From Clostridium carboxidivorans P7 (GTDB taxonomy: Bacteria > Bacillota > Clostridia > Clostridiales > Clostridiaceae): a DNA stretch of 64,000 bases. Below are positions 9,595 to 18,410 of this stretch, one piece after another. The position numbers and the translations under genes are program-made. The notes beneath the pieces are model-generated. The model saw only the letters and a program-made list of their open reading frames with translations, made no database searches and was not told where the DNA came from. Location of the stretch: NCBI RefSeq assembly GCF_001038625.1, contig NZ_CP011803.1, positions 186,001 to 250,000 of the forward strand. Direction: 5' to 3'. Each line of letters opens with the position of its first letter. The stretch's first letter is position 1.

Positions 9595-9855
9595 ATGGTA
9601 TCAAAAGAAGTTATAGTTAAAAGTGCAACTGGTTTACACGCTAGACCAGCTACATTATTAGTAAAGAAAGCGTCTTCTTTTAAATCAGACATAAGTATAG
9701 AATTTGACGGAAAAAAAGCTAATGTAAAAAGCTTAATAGGAGTTTTATCTTTAGGAGTTACTAAAAATGCAACTATTAAAATTACTGCATCAGGTGATGA
9801 TGAAGCATTAGCTGTAGAAGAAGTTACTAAATTAATAGATTCATTAGATGAATAA
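9595..9855 (+). CDS. ptsH: Phosphocarrier protein HPr
   Basis: HPr carries phosphate from enzyme I to the sugar-specific PTS enzymes and, when phosphorylated on Ser46, acts with CcpA in catabolite control. The active His15 segment TGLHARPA and the Ser46 region KSLIGVLSLG are both present, so both modes of control should work. Length (86 residues) is normal. It has its own promoter and a bidirectional terminator shared with the convergent DUF378 gene. No enzyme I gene is adjacent. Confidence 0.95.
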   Translation: MVSKEVIVKSATGLHARPATLLVKKASSFKSDISIEFDGKKANVKSLIGVLSLGVTKNATIKITASGDDEALAVEEVTKLIDSLDE

Positions 9856-9872
9856 TATTTGATTTTTATAAA

Positions 9873-9900
9873 TAAAAGGCTCTTTTAGAGCCTTTTATTT
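9873..9900 (+). terminator. Bidirectional terminator between HPr and the DUF378 gene
   Basis: The 9-bp perfect stem AAAAGGCTC / GAGCCTTTT is flanked by A-rich and T-rich runs. The stop codon of the convergent minus-strand gene (9885-9887) is inside the loop. Confidence 0.85.
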
Positions 9901-10124
9901 ATTGGCCTAATATTTACAGTCCTTTTCATTCTAAAAAGAATAAGTAATATGTTAAGACCAGATACACCTACTAATATATAGATAAGCCTACCTATTAAAT
10001 CAGCTGGTTCTCCTAAAAAAAGTCCTATTAAATTAATATTTGATAAACCTATAAGTCCCCAGTTAACAGCACCTAGTATTACTAATACGAGAGAAATTTT
10101 GTCTAAAATGCTAAACTTGTACAT
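9885..10124 (-). CDS. DUF378 small membrane protein
   Basis: A 79-residue protein with two or three hydrophobic segments. The pattern LDKISLVLVILGAVNWGLIG near the N-terminus is the hallmark of the DUF378 family (YuzA-like). The function is unknown. It is convergent with the HPr gene. The ribosome site is weak; GGGGG lies about 13 bases ahead of the ATG. Confidence 0.8.
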   Translation of the reverse strand: MYKFSILDKISLVLVILGAVNWGLIGLSNINLIGLFLGEPADLIGRLIYILVGVSGLNILLILFRMKRTVNIRPINKRL

Positions 10125-10327
10125 AAATTCTCATACCCCCAAATCTAATAAACTTAGTATAGTAAATTATATTAATTGCAGTACATAGAATAGAACAATT
10201 TATTGAAGTTAAATAATAAAAAATAAAAATACGAACATAATATATATGAAATGAATTAAACATATGTTATAATATGAATTAAAAAGGCACAATTATAAAT
10301 TATATACGCATTGGAGGTACTTTTATT

Positions 10328-11764
10328 ATGAAACAAAGAGATATATATAACACACCTTTAAATACTAGATATGCATCTAAAGAAATGAGTTATTTATTTT
10401 CTGATGAAATGAAATTTAAGACTTGGAGAAAATTATGGGTAGCTCTAGCTGAATGTGAAAAAGAGCTAGGTTTAAACATAAGTGATGAACAAATAAAAGA
10501 ACTGAAAGAAAATGTAGATAATGTAAATTATGAAGTAGCAGAAAAGAGAGAAAAAGAAGTAAGACATGATGTTATGAGCCATGTATATGCATATGGTGTA
10601 CAATGTCCTAAAGCTAAGGGAATAATACATTTAGGGGCTACTAGTTGTTATGTAGGAGATAATACCGATTTAATAGTAATGAAAGAAGCTCTTTTTATAA
10701 TAAAGAAGAAAATCATTAATACTATAAATTCTTTAACTAAATTTGCTTTAGAATATAAAGATTTACCTACTCTTGGATTTACACATCTTCAACCTGCGCA
10801 ATTAACTACTGTAGGCAAAAGAGCATCACTTTGGATTCAAGATCTTTATTTAGATTTAGAAAACATAGACTTTTTAATAGATCATATGAGATTTAGAGGA
10901 GTAAAGGGAACTACAGGTACTCAAGCAAGCTTTATGGAGCTTTTTAATGGAGATGAGGCTAAAGTAAAAACTTTAGACAGAATGGTTACTGAAAAGATGG
11001 GATTTAAAAAGGAATTCATGGTAACAGGTCAAACTTACACAAGAAAGTTAGATTCAACAATACTTAATACTCTTTCAGAGGTTGCTCAAAGTGCATATAA
11101 ATTTAGTAACGATTTAAGAATACTTCAGAATATGAAGGAAATGGAAGAGCCTTTTGAAAAGAATCAGATAGGTTCATCAGCTATGGCGTATAAGAGAAAT
11201 CCTATGAGATCAGAAAGAATAGGAGCTCTTTCAAGATATATAATAGTTGATTCATTAAACCCAGCAATAACAGCTGCTACTCAATGGTTTGAAAGAACAT
11301 TGGATGATTCTGCAAATAAGAGAATATCTGTAGCAGAAGCATTCTTAGCATTAGATGGTGTATTAAATCTTTATATGAATGTATCCTCCAACATGGTAGT
11401 ATATCCAAAAGTTATTGAATCACATGTTAAGAAGGAACTTCCTTTTATGGCAACAGAAAATATAATTATGGAATCTGTAAAAAAAGGTGGAGATAGACAG
11501 GAACTTCACGAAAGAATAAGACAGCATTCCATGGAAGCTGCTAAAATGGTAAAGGTTGAAGGAAAGGATAATGATCTTATAGAAAGAATAATAAATGATC
11601 CTTTCTTTAATATGACTTCAGAAGAAATATTATCACTAATAGATCCAGTAAAGTTTGTTGGAAGAGCACCAGGACAGGTAGTAGATTTTGTACAAGAACA
11701 AATAAAACCTATATTAGAGAAAAATAAAGATTTATTAGGAGAAGAAGCAGAAATAAACGTTTAA
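10328..11764 (+). CDS. purB: Adenylosuccinate lyase
   Basis: This enzyme of the fumarase/aspartase superfamily cleaves SAICAR and adenylosuccinate in purine synthesis. The signature loop SSAMAYKRNPMRSERI (catalytic Ser region) is intact, as are TSCYVGDNTDL and the THLQPAQ stretch. The 478 residues match the longer clostridial/eukaryote-like PurB form. GGAGGT lies about nine bases before the ATG. It is monocistronic, with a terminator-like hairpin behind it. No other purine gene is adjacent. Confidence 0.95.
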   Translation: MKQRDIYNTPLNTRYASKEMSYLFSDEMKFKTWRKLWVALAECEKELGLNISDEQIKELKENVDNVNYEVAEKREKEVRHDVMSHVYAYGVQCPKAKGIIHLGATSCYVGDNTDLIVMKEALFIIKKKIINTINSLTKFALEYKDLPTLGFTHLQPAQLTTVGKRASLWIQDLYLDLENIDFLIDHMRFRGVKGTTGTQASFMELFNGDEAKVKTLDRMVTEKMGFKKEFMVTGQTYTRKLDSTILNTLSEVAQSAYKFSNDLRILQNMKEMEEPFEKNQIGSSAMAYKRNPMRSERIGALSRYIIVDSLNPAITAATQWFERTLDDSANKRISVAEAFLALDGVLNLYMNVSSNMVVYPKVIESHVKKELPFMATENIIMESVKKGGDRQELHERIRQHSMEAAKMVKVEGKDNDLIERIINDPFFNMTSEEILSLIDPVKFVGRAPGQVVDFVQEQIKPILEKNKDLLGEEAEINV

Positions 11765-11795
11765 TTAGAATATTAAAACATTTCATAATTGTAAC

Positions 11796-11842
11796 GAAAA
11801 ACTAGTATATGTGATAAAATATAATATATACTAGTTTTCTAT
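11796..11842 (+). terminator. Terminator-like hairpin after purB
   Basis: AAAACTAGTATAT and ATATACTAGTTTT form a 13-bp stem around an AT-rich loop, followed by CTAT; the T-run lies within the stem end. Confidence 0.6.
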
Positions 11843-11929
11843 ACAGATATTTATGCATAATATATAGTTATCCTTAATATTTTTATAATAATATCAATAT
11901 CGCGATACTATAATTATGGGGTGATGGAA

Positions 11930-12184
11930 GTGAGCACACAAATATATCAAAGTCCAGATTTTAAGGTTTATAAAACTGGTGATGGTTATATAGTTCACAA
12001 TAGGCATAAAGATTTTAAGTATGGACATACTCATGTGAAAAAATATGATATATGTATGGTTATGATTAAATTAGTGGAAAAGAAACGGATGCCTAAAAGT
12101 CACAGTAAATATTTTATAGAAAGCCTTTTGCGGATAAGCAATGATAGAAGGTATATAAAAAAAATAAAACAATATGTTGGATAA
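11930..12184 (+). CDS. Conserved clostridial small protein of unknown function
   Basis: I do not recognise a named family. The product is a basic 84-residue protein, rich in Lys/His/Tyr, with no membrane segment or signal peptide. The central part reads HNRHKDFKYGHTHVKKY and the C-terminus is helical and charged. The ribosome site GGGGTGATGG (11918-11927) points to GTG 11930; the in-frame GTG 11921 and ATG 11924 lie inside that site. It stands alone with its own terminator. Confidence 0.65.
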   Translation: MSTQIYQSPDFKVYKTGDGYIVHNRHKDFKYGHTHVKKYDICMVMIKLVEKKRMPKSHSKYFIESLLRISNDRRYIKKIKQYVG

Positions 12185-12197
12185 AATTTAATGTTAG

Positions 12198-12228
12198 AAA
12201 AGTCTACTTTTGAGTAGGCTTTTTTTAT
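12198..12228 (+). terminator. Terminator after the small protein gene
   Basis: AAAGTCTACT / AGTAGGCTTT (one G-T pair) with a four-base loop, followed by TTTTTATTT. Confidence 0.85.
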
Positions 12229-12292
12229 TTATAAATTTAAGAAATACACATCAGAATAGTTTTAGATAATATTTTTCAATAACCCATAAAAT

Positions 12293-12334
12293 GTGATATA
12301 AATCACGGAACAAAAAAATATACCATGATATACT
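12293..12334 (+). promoter_or_regulatory. Nitrate reductase promoter with Crp/Fnr-type site
   Basis: The perfect palindrome GTGAT-ATAA-ATCAC (12293-12306) is followed by a -10 hexamer TATACT (12329-12334). Counting -10 as -12 to -7, the start is about 12341 and the palindrome centre is at -41.5, the class II position for Crp/Fnr activators. No good -35 hexamer is present, as expected for an activator-dependent promoter. Confidence 0.75.
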
Positions 12335-12373
12335 TACAATTAATAGGAAAAAATATTCTTTTTTAAAAAGTTT

Positions 12374-12391
12374 AAGTTAAATAATTAACAA
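12374..12391 (+). promoter_or_regulatory. Rex-like box in the nitrate reductase leader
   Basis: AAGTTAAATAATTAACAA compared with the Rex consensus TTGTTAA-N4-TTAACAA: the right half matches 7 of 7 and the left half 5 of 7. It lies about 42 bp downstream of the predicted start, a repressor position. The same 31-bp block (12374-12404) recurs upstream of narK. Confidence 0.55.
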
Positions 12392-12465
12392 TTTTTTGAA
12401 ATAATTAATGATATAAATATGAATAATACAACCATTAATACTAAATTTGGGAAAGAGGGGTAGTC

Positions 12466-14553
12466 ATGAAAAAAATTCAATCAACATGTAATTATTGCGC
12501 CTTAGATTGTAATTTAGACTTTTATGTTGAAGACAATAAAATAGTTAAAGTAATACCAACAAAAGGTTATCCAGTCAACAATGGTTTTTCGTGTATCAAA
12601 GGAATTTCATTGGATAAGCAGCAGACAATAGTAAGAGAATCAACATTACCTAGGCTTAGACAAAAAGATGGTTCTTTTAAAAGAATTCCTTGGGATGATG
12701 CATATAAACTAGTTGCAGATAAGTTTTTAGAGTTGCAAGAAAAGTATGGAAGAGAGAGTGTTGCAGGTTTAGGTACTGGCCAACTAGCCTTGGAGGAGTT
12801 TGCATTATTTGGTCACGTAATGAGAAATTACTTAAAGGCCAATGTGGATGGAAATACTAGACTATGTATGGCAACATCAGTAGTTGCTCATAAGCAGAGT
12901 TTTGGATTTGATGCACCACCATATACATTAAAAGATGCAGAACTTTCTGATACAATAATATTAATTGGAGCTAATCCAGTTTTGGCGCATCCTATATTAT
13001 GGGGAAGAATAAAAGAAAATAAAAATAAAAAATTAATAGTTATAGATCCAAGAAAGTCAGAAACAGCACAGAATGCTGATTATTGGTACGGTATTAAGGG
13101 AAAGACAGATTTAATATTACTTTATGCTGTAGCTAATAAGCTCATAGAAAAAGGATACATAGATAATGAATATGTAAAGAATTATACAGAAGGCTTTGAA
13201 GATTTTAAGGAATTTGTTAAAGGATATACTTTAGCAAAAGCAGCTGAAGCAACAGGGATTAGTGAAGCCTCCATTTTAGAATTGGTAGAATTAATTCATA
13301 AGGGTAAGAGAGTTTCATTTTGGTGGACTATGGGAGTTAACCAAGGATATGAAGCAGTTAGAACTGCTCAAGCTATTATTAATTTGGCTTTAATGACAGG
13401 TAATATTGGCAAACCAGGTACTGGAGCTAATTCTATTACAGGTCAGTGTAATGCAATGGGTTCTCGTGCATATAGCAATACTACAATGCTTTACGCTGGT
13501 GGAGATTTTGATAATACGGATAGACGTAAACGAGTGGCAGAAGTCCTTGGCGTTAATGAGGATGTACTTGCAGATAAGCCAACACTGCCTTATAACGTTA
13601 TTATTGAAAAAATAATTTCTGGAGAAATAAAAGCTTTATGGATTGTCTGTACAAATCCTCGTCATTCATGGACTAATAATGAAACTTTTAAAGAAGCAAT
13701 AAAAAAATTAGAACTTTTTGTTGTACAAGATATCTATGGTGATACGGATAGTTCGAAGGATTGCGATATATATCTTCCAGCTGTTCCTGGTATAAAAAAA
13801 GAAGGCACATATATCAATACGGAAAGACGTATTTCTGCTATGCGACCAGTTCTTAAGAAATCAGAAGATGAAAGAAGTGACTATGAAATTATATATGGTA
13901 TTGGAAAAGCATTAGGCATGGGAAATCTTCTTGATAAATGGAAAACTCCAAGAGATGCATTTAATTTAATGAAGGAGTGCTCAAGAAATATGCCTTGCGA
14001 TATGACTGGAGTTAGTTATGATGGATTGGTAAATTCAAATGGAATACAATGGCCTTTTAGAGAAGGTGAAGTTCTTACAGATGACCAAAGACGTTTATAT
14101 GAAGATAATATGTATTATACACCTTCAAAAAAAGCCAAGTTTATATTTGAAGAAGTGCGTGAAAATCCATTAGTAGCTACAAAAGATTTCCCATATACAT
14201 TGAATACAGGTAGAGGAAGTGTTGGGCAATGGCATACACAAACACGTACAAGAGAAGTTGCATTTGTTGAAGATGTCAGTGTTAAAGATGCATATATCTA
14301 TATCAATACTAAACTTGCGAAAGAAATTGATATTAAAGAAAATGAAATGATCAAAGTTTCTTCTGTAAATGGAAAGCATTCGAATTTCATGGTTAAGCTT
14401 ACAGACAATGTTAGATATGATGAGCTTTATGCGCCTTTACATTATTTGGAATGCAATAATCTAACACCATCTTTATATGATTCTTACTCTAAAGAACCTT
14501 CATATAAGACTACTCCAATTAATATTTCCAAAATTAAAATGGGAGGAATCTAA
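12466..14553 (+). CDS. Molybdopterin nitrate reductase, catalytic subunit (Nas/Nar of clostridial type)
   Basis: A 695-residue Mo-bisMGD oxidoreductase of the DMSO reductase family. The N-terminal [4Fe-4S] motif is CNYC-x3-C with a fourth Cys in GFSCIKG. The expected metal ligand is the Cys in NTRLCMATSVVAHKQ, which matches assimilatory/periplasmic-type nitrate reductases (Cys ligand, no His next to it) rather than formate dehydrogenase (Sec/Cys followed by His). TGNIGKPGTG and the C-terminal molydopterin-binding domain are present. There is no Tat signal, so it is cytoplasmic. It is followed after 2 bp by the ferredoxin-like subunit and then an FAD reductase, as in the C. perfringens nar operon. 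Formate dehydrogenase is the main alternative and I think it less likely. Confidence 0.85.
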   Translation: MKKIQSTCNYCALDCNLDFYVEDNKIVKVIPTKGYPVNNGFSCIKGISLDKQQTIVRESTLPRLRQKDGSFKRIPWDDAYKLVADKFLELQEKYGRESVAGLGTGQLALEEFALFGHVMRNYLKANVDGNTRLCMATSVVAHKQSFGFDAPPYTLKDAELSDTIILIGANPVLAHPILWGRIKENKNKKLIVIDPRKSETAQNADYWYGIKGKTDLILLYAVANKLIEKGYIDNEYVKNYTEGFEDFKEFVKGYTLAKAAEATGISEASILELVELIHKGKRVSFWWTMGVNQGYEAVRTAQAIINLALMTGNIGKPGTGANSITGQCNAMGSRAYSNTTMLYAGGDFDNTDRRKRVAEVLGVNEDVLADKPTLPYNVIIEKIISGEIKALWIVCTNPRHSWTNNETFKEAIKKLELFVVQDIYGDTDSSKDCDIYLPAVPGIKKEGTYINTERRISAMRPVLKKSEDERSDYEIIYGIGKALGMGNLLDKWKTPRDAFNLMKECSRNMPCDMTGVSYDGLVNSNGIQWPFREGEVLTDDQRRLYEDNMYYTPSKKAKFIFEEVRENPLVATKDFPYTLNTGRGSVGQWHTQTRTREVAFVEDVSVKDAYIYINTKLAKEIDIKENEMIKVSSVNGKHSNFMVKLTDNVRYDELYAPLHYLECNNLTPSLYDSYSKEPSYKTTPINISKIKMGGI

Positions 14554-14555
14554 TT

Positions 14556-14972
14556 ATGAAAAGAATAAAAATTGATAGAAGCAAATGTATAGGATGTTTA
14601 ACTTGTGTTACTGCTTGTATTGTTAGCCATGAAAGTAGTGATTCAAGAAATCGTGTAACTATAGATAGTAAAACTAAACCTGCACCTATTTTCTGTCGTC
14701 ATTGTGATAAACCAGAATGTGTTTATACATGTATGACTGGTGCTATGTCTAAAGATAGAGAAACTGGATTGGTTCAATATGATAAAGAACGATGTGCAAG
14801 CTGCTATATGTGTATAATGGCATGTCCTTACGGTGTATTGAAAAGTGATCGAATTGAATATAAGGAAATTATGAAATGTAATATGTGTGTTCATCGTACA
14901 GAAAATAATGAACCAAAACCTATGTGCGTGGAAAAATGTCCAATGGGTGCAATAACATTAGAAGAAGCATAA
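14556..14972 (+). CDS. 4Fe-4S ferredoxin-like electron transfer subunit (HycB/DmsB type)
   Basis: A 138-residue iron-sulfur protein that should pass electrons to the nitrate reductase. I see four cysteine clusters: CIGCLTCVTAC, CRHCDKPECVYTC, CASCYMCIMACP and CNMC...CVEKCP. This is the pattern of the HycB/DmsB family with up to four [4Fe-4S] centres. It starts 2 bp after the catalytic gene and is followed after 47 bp by the FAD-dependent reductase. No membrane anchor subunit is present, so the complex is probably soluble. Confidence 0.88.
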   Translation: MKRIKIDRSKCIGCLTCVTACIVSHESSDSRNRVTIDSKTKPAPIFCRHCDKPECVYTCMTGAMSKDRETGLVQYDKERCASCYMCIMACPYGVLKSDRIEYKEIMKCNMCVHRTENNEPKPMCVEKCPMGAITLEEA

Positions 14973-15019
14973 GGATTAATAATCCTTACGTGCTAATAAG
15001 GAATACGGGAGGGAGTTTT

Positions 15020-16246
15020 ATGAAATATGTTGTTTTAGGTGCTTCGGCATCAGGAGTTAATGGAGCCCGCCAGCTTAGAAATTTAGACAAAGAAGCTGAA
15101 ATTACATTAATATCAAAGGATGATAAAATTTATTCTAGATGTATACTTCATCATTATATGGAAGGCATTCGTGATGTTAAAAAGCTTGAGTTTGTTGAAG
15201 ACGATTTTATAAATAAAAATAATATTGAATGGATTAGAGGCAATGAAGCTACTAAAATTGATGTGGATTCAAAGGAAGTTGTGCTTTTAGATGGCAAAAT
15301 AGTGAAATTTGATAAATTGCTTATAGCAACAGGATCTAACACGTTCTTCCCACCTATACCAAATTTAAGAACTGCACCTAATGCTATTGGATTTCGTAAT
15401 TTTGATGATTGTGAGAAGGTAATGGAGCTATCAAAAAAGTGTGACAATATAGTAATTATGGGTGCCGGACTTATAGGAATAGATGTTATTTCGGGTTTAC
15501 TGCATACTGGTAAAAATATTGCTCTTGTTGAAATGAAAGATCATATGCTTTCAATTCAGCTTGATAAAAGAGCGGCTTCAGCTTATGAAAAAGGTTTTGA
15601 GAGTAAAGGTGTTAAGCAGTATTATGAAAAAGGAATTAAGGAATTAATTGTTGATGAAGAAGGAAAGATTACAGATATATTGCTAACAAATGGAGAAAAA
15701 ATTCCTTGTGATTTATTAGTAGTTGCAGCTGGTGTTCGTGCTAATGTTGGATTTTTGGAAGGCTCGGGAATTGAAAAAGATAAGTTTGGACTTATTATTG
15801 ATGCCTCTGGAAAAACAAATTGTGAGGATATTTATGGTGCAGGAGATGTTACAGGAAGAAATCCTATTTGGCCTACGGCTGTTAAAGAAGGAATTATTGC
15901 AGCAAGCAATATGGCAGGAGTAAAAAGTGAAATGACTGATTTTTTTGCCAGCAAATCAACAATGAACTTTTTAGGAATTCCTACAATGTCCCTTGGAATT
16001 AATGAGCCTGCAGATGAAACTTATACAGTTGAAATTGAAAGTGATGATAATGGAAATTATAAAAAGGTAATACATAAGGATGGCAGGATTTATGGAGCTA
16101 TTCTTCAAGGAGATCTATCTTATGCTGGTATTTTGACTCAATTAATCAGAGCTAAAATTGATGTTTCAAAGGTTAAAAAGCCAATATTCAAAATAGATTA
16201 CTCGGATTTTTTCAATATTAAGGAAAATTTTGAATTTACGTATTAG
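15020..16246 (+). CDS. FAD-dependent NAD(P)H oxidoreductase, electron input to nitrate reductase
   Basis: A 408-residue pyridine nucleotide-disulfide oxidoreductase family protein of the NADH:rubredoxin oxidoreductase/nitrite reductase-like class. It shows the FAD-binding VVLGASASGVNGARQLR at the N-terminus, the NAD-binding VIMGAGLIGIDVISGL near residues 150-165, and a second FAD motif in IYGAGDVTGRNPIWPTA. There is no redox-active CxxC. I place the start at ATG 15020, after GGGAGGGAG (15007-15015). It is the third gene of the operon and likely takes electrons from NAD(P)H for nitrate reduction, as inferred for the C. perfringens nar system. Confidence 0.85.
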   Translation: MKYVVLGASASGVNGARQLRNLDKEAEITLISKDDKIYSRCILHHYMEGIRDVKKLEFVEDDFINKNNIEWIRGNEATKIDVDSKEVVLLDGKIVKFDKLLIATGSNTFFPPIPNLRTAPNAIGFRNFDDCEKVMELSKKCDNIVIMGAGLIGIDVISGLLHTGKNIALVEMKDHMLSIQLDKRAASAYEKGFESKGVKQYYEKGIKELIVDEEGKITDILLTNGEKIPCDLLVVAAGVRANVGFLEGSGIEKDKFGLIIDASGKTNCEDIYGAGDVTGRNPIWPTAVKEGIIAASNMAGVKSEMTDFFASKSTMNFLGIPTMSLGINEPADETYTVEIESDDNGNYKKVIHKDGRIYGAILQGDLSYAGILTQLIRAKIDVSKVKKPIFKIDYSDFFNIKENFEFTY

Positions 16247-16336
16247 TTAATTGAGAGTAGTAAATGATCAAAGTTATGTCTTTAGTACACTCCTTGCAAA
16301 TGTTTTAATTGTCAAATTGGAAAGGAAGTATAAATT

Positions 16337-17542
16337 GTGCTTAAGATAGAGTTAGAAAAGGCCGTTGAATTAATGATTAGAAGTATAAAAGAAATTGAAA
16401 GATTTGAAGAAATTAAGTTAATAGATGCAGGTGGCAGAATAATTTATGAAAATATTTATGCACCTATGGATAATCCCCCATTTGATAGGTCGCCTCTTGA
16501 TGGATATGCACTTATGGCAGAAGATACAAAGGGAGCAAGTAAAGAAGATATAAGGAAGCTTACAGTTGTAGATTGCATATTTGCAGGTTGATATAGTGAA
16601 AAAACACTTAAAAGAGGTCAAGCAGCAAGAATTATGACAGGTGCAAAAATACCTAAAGGTGCAAATTGTGTTATAAGACAAGAAAAGACCAATTATGGTG
16701 AAGATGAAGTTGAAATTTATGATGAGCTTAATAAATATGATAATTATTGTTTTACCGGTGAAGATATAAAAAAAGGGGATTTATTAGTAAGAAAAGGTGA
16801 AGTAATTACCTATATACATCAAGGAGTTCTTGCTAGTATGGGTGTTTCAAAGGTTAAAGTTAAAATTAAACCAAGAATTGCACTTATTGTTACTGGTGAT
16901 GAAGTTAGAACTCCAGGACAAACCTTAAAGGAAGGAAAAATTTACGATAGCAATTTACATTTGATATATTCTAGATTAAATGAGTTTGGCTTGCAACCAA
17001 TTATTTCAGAAATAATTGAGGATAATGGAGAAAAAGTAGGAGAAAAGATACGTGAAATTGTTGATGATGTAGATTTGATAATAACAACAGGTGGTGTTTC
17101 AGTAGGACAAAAAGATATTTTACATGATACGATTAAGCTAATAGGTGCTGAAAGGATTTTCTGGAAGGTTAATTTAAAACCAGGAACACCTGTAATGTAT
17201 TCTTTATATAAAAATAAGCCTATAATATCTTTATCAGGAAATCCTTTTGCAGCTCTTACAAATTTTGAGCTTTTAGTGAGACCAGTTTTATCTAAAATAA
17301 GTGGAAATAAAAATTTGCAATATAAACGGGTTTCTGCAATTATGGAGGATGAATTTAATAAGCCAAGTATGATGAGAAGATTTATACGTGCTCATTTTAA
17401 TAATGGAAAGGTTAGCTTTATTGAAAATAAGCATTCTTCTGGAATGCTTGCGTCAATGCTTGGTTGTAATTGTCTAATAGATGTAAAAAAGGGAACTGGT
17501 AAGTTAAAAAAAGGTGAAGAAGTAGAAGTTGTTTTACTTTAA
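16337..17542 (+). pseudogene. moeA: moeA, molybdopterin molybdenumtransferase, interrupted by an in-frame TGA
   Basis: MoeA inserts molybdate into adenylylated molybdopterin. From GTG 16337 (site GGAAAGGAAG) the frame reads as a full-length MoeA of 401 codons, with one TGA at 16589-16591 (codon 85). It lies just after FAG, ahead of the conserved RIMTGAKIPKGAN. The reading frame does not change across it, so this is a nonsense codon, not a frameshift. Downstream, TTGGVSVGQKD and LSGNPFAAL are intact. An internal ATG at 16634 has only AGAGG 16 bases away, too far for efficient use. No SECIS-like hairpin follows the TGA. Either this copy is dead or TGA is read through. Confidence 0.85.
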
Positions 17543-17650
17543 AATCTTTACTATTTATGCATATGAAATAAAATATATTATAATATCTATAATTTGATAA
17601 AATTAATATATAGTATTTATTAGAAAATATATAGTAAGGAGTTGTTTGTA

Positions 17651-18145
17651 TTGACAAGTTTCATAAGTCAAGTTTTAAGTAAAATGATATTGTATTTTGA
17701 TGGTGATGTCAAAAGAATAAATCATGCAATGAAAGTTCATGGTTTTGCCAAAAGTATAGGTGAACTCGAAGAAATTTCAAAAGAAAAGCTTGAAATTTTA
17801 GAAGTTGCTGCTATTTTACATGATATTGGAATTAAGGAAAGCGAAAAGAAATATTGTTCATCTGGGGCTAGATATCAGGAAATGGAAGGACCAGATGTAG
17901 CTTGTGATATTTTAAAAGAATTTAATTTAAATAAGAACTTTATTGATAGAATTATTTATTTAATAGGTAATCATCATACATATAGTAAAATAGATAGTGT
18001 TGACTTTCAAATTCTCGTAGAGGCAGACTTTATTGTAAATATTTTTGAAGATTGTTTAGGAAAAGAACAAGTACAAATAATTAAAGAAAAATATTTTAAA
18101 ACTAGTAGTGGTATTTCCTTTTTAGAAAGTATGTATATTAAATAA
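17651..18145 (+). CDS. HD-domain phosphohydrolase
   Basis: A 164-residue single-domain HD protein. The metal-binding residues are visible as H in MKVHGFA, HD in LHDIGIKES, and the paired His of GNHHTYSKID, then D in VEADFIV. Substrate unknown; small HD proteins act on nucleotides or phosphates. The start is TTG 17651, nine bases after AAGGAG (17636-17641). It lies inside the nitrate island after moeA and before narK, with its own terminator, and may share control with the island; a direct role in nitrate metabolism is not shown. Confidence 0.75.
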   Translation: MTSFISQVLSKMILYFDGDVKRINHAMKVHGFAKSIGELEEISKEKLEILEVAAILHDIGIKESEKKYCSSGARYQEMEGPDVACDILKEFNLNKNFIDRIIYLIGNHHTYSKIDSVDFQILVEADFIVNIFEDCLGKEQVQIIKEKYFKTSSGISFLESMYIK

Positions 18146-18196
18146 GAAAAGGTAATGATATGTTTTACCCCATTGACATGTCATTACCTTTTTTCT
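18146..18196 (+). terminator. Terminator after the HD-domain gene
   Basis: A 12-bp perfect stem, AAAAGGTAATGA / TCATTACCTTTT, followed by TTTCTTT. Confidence 0.88.
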
Positions 18197-18280
18197 TTAT
18201 ATAGAGTTTTTGGACATAATTGATAGTTTCACCATTTAAGAAAAAAATTGTTTTAAAAATCTAATAGAAAATCATAAAGC

Positions 18281-18322
18281 GTGATATAAATCACGGAACA
18301 AAAAAATGTATAGTGATATACT
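18281..18322 (+). promoter_or_regulatory. narK promoter with Crp/Fnr-type site
   Basis: The same palindrome GTGAT-ATAA-ATCAC (18281-18294) as before the nitrate reductase, with -10 TATACT at 18317-18322. Predicted start about 18329; palindrome centre at -41.5. Confidence 0.75.
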
Positions 18323-18357
18323 TAGCGTAAAAATAAATGGAATTCCTTTATAAAATG

Positions 18358-18375
18358 AAGTTAAATAATTAACAA
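18358..18375 (+). promoter_or_regulatory. Rex-like box in the narK leader
   Basis: AAGTTAAATAATTAACAA, identical to the box in the nitrate reductase leader (7/7 and 5/7 match to the Rex half-sites), about 38 bp downstream of the predicted start. Confidence 0.55.
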
Positions 18376-18410
18376 TTTTTTGAAATAAATATAATAAAGG
18401 GGGAAAAATA

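Noticed and set aside
12466-14553. Formate dehydrogenase as the identity of the Mo enzyme
   Set aside because: The predicted metal ligand is Cys in NTRLCMATSV without the following His of formate dehydrogenases. The neighbours (narK, FAD reductase, ferredoxin subunit) fit nitrate reductase.
16589-16591. TGA in moeA as a selenocysteine codon
   Set aside because: No bulged stem-loop with a GU-containing apical loop follows at the bacterial SECIS distance; only a 4-bp stem with an all-A loop is present. MoeA is not a known selenoprotein and the position is variable in the family.
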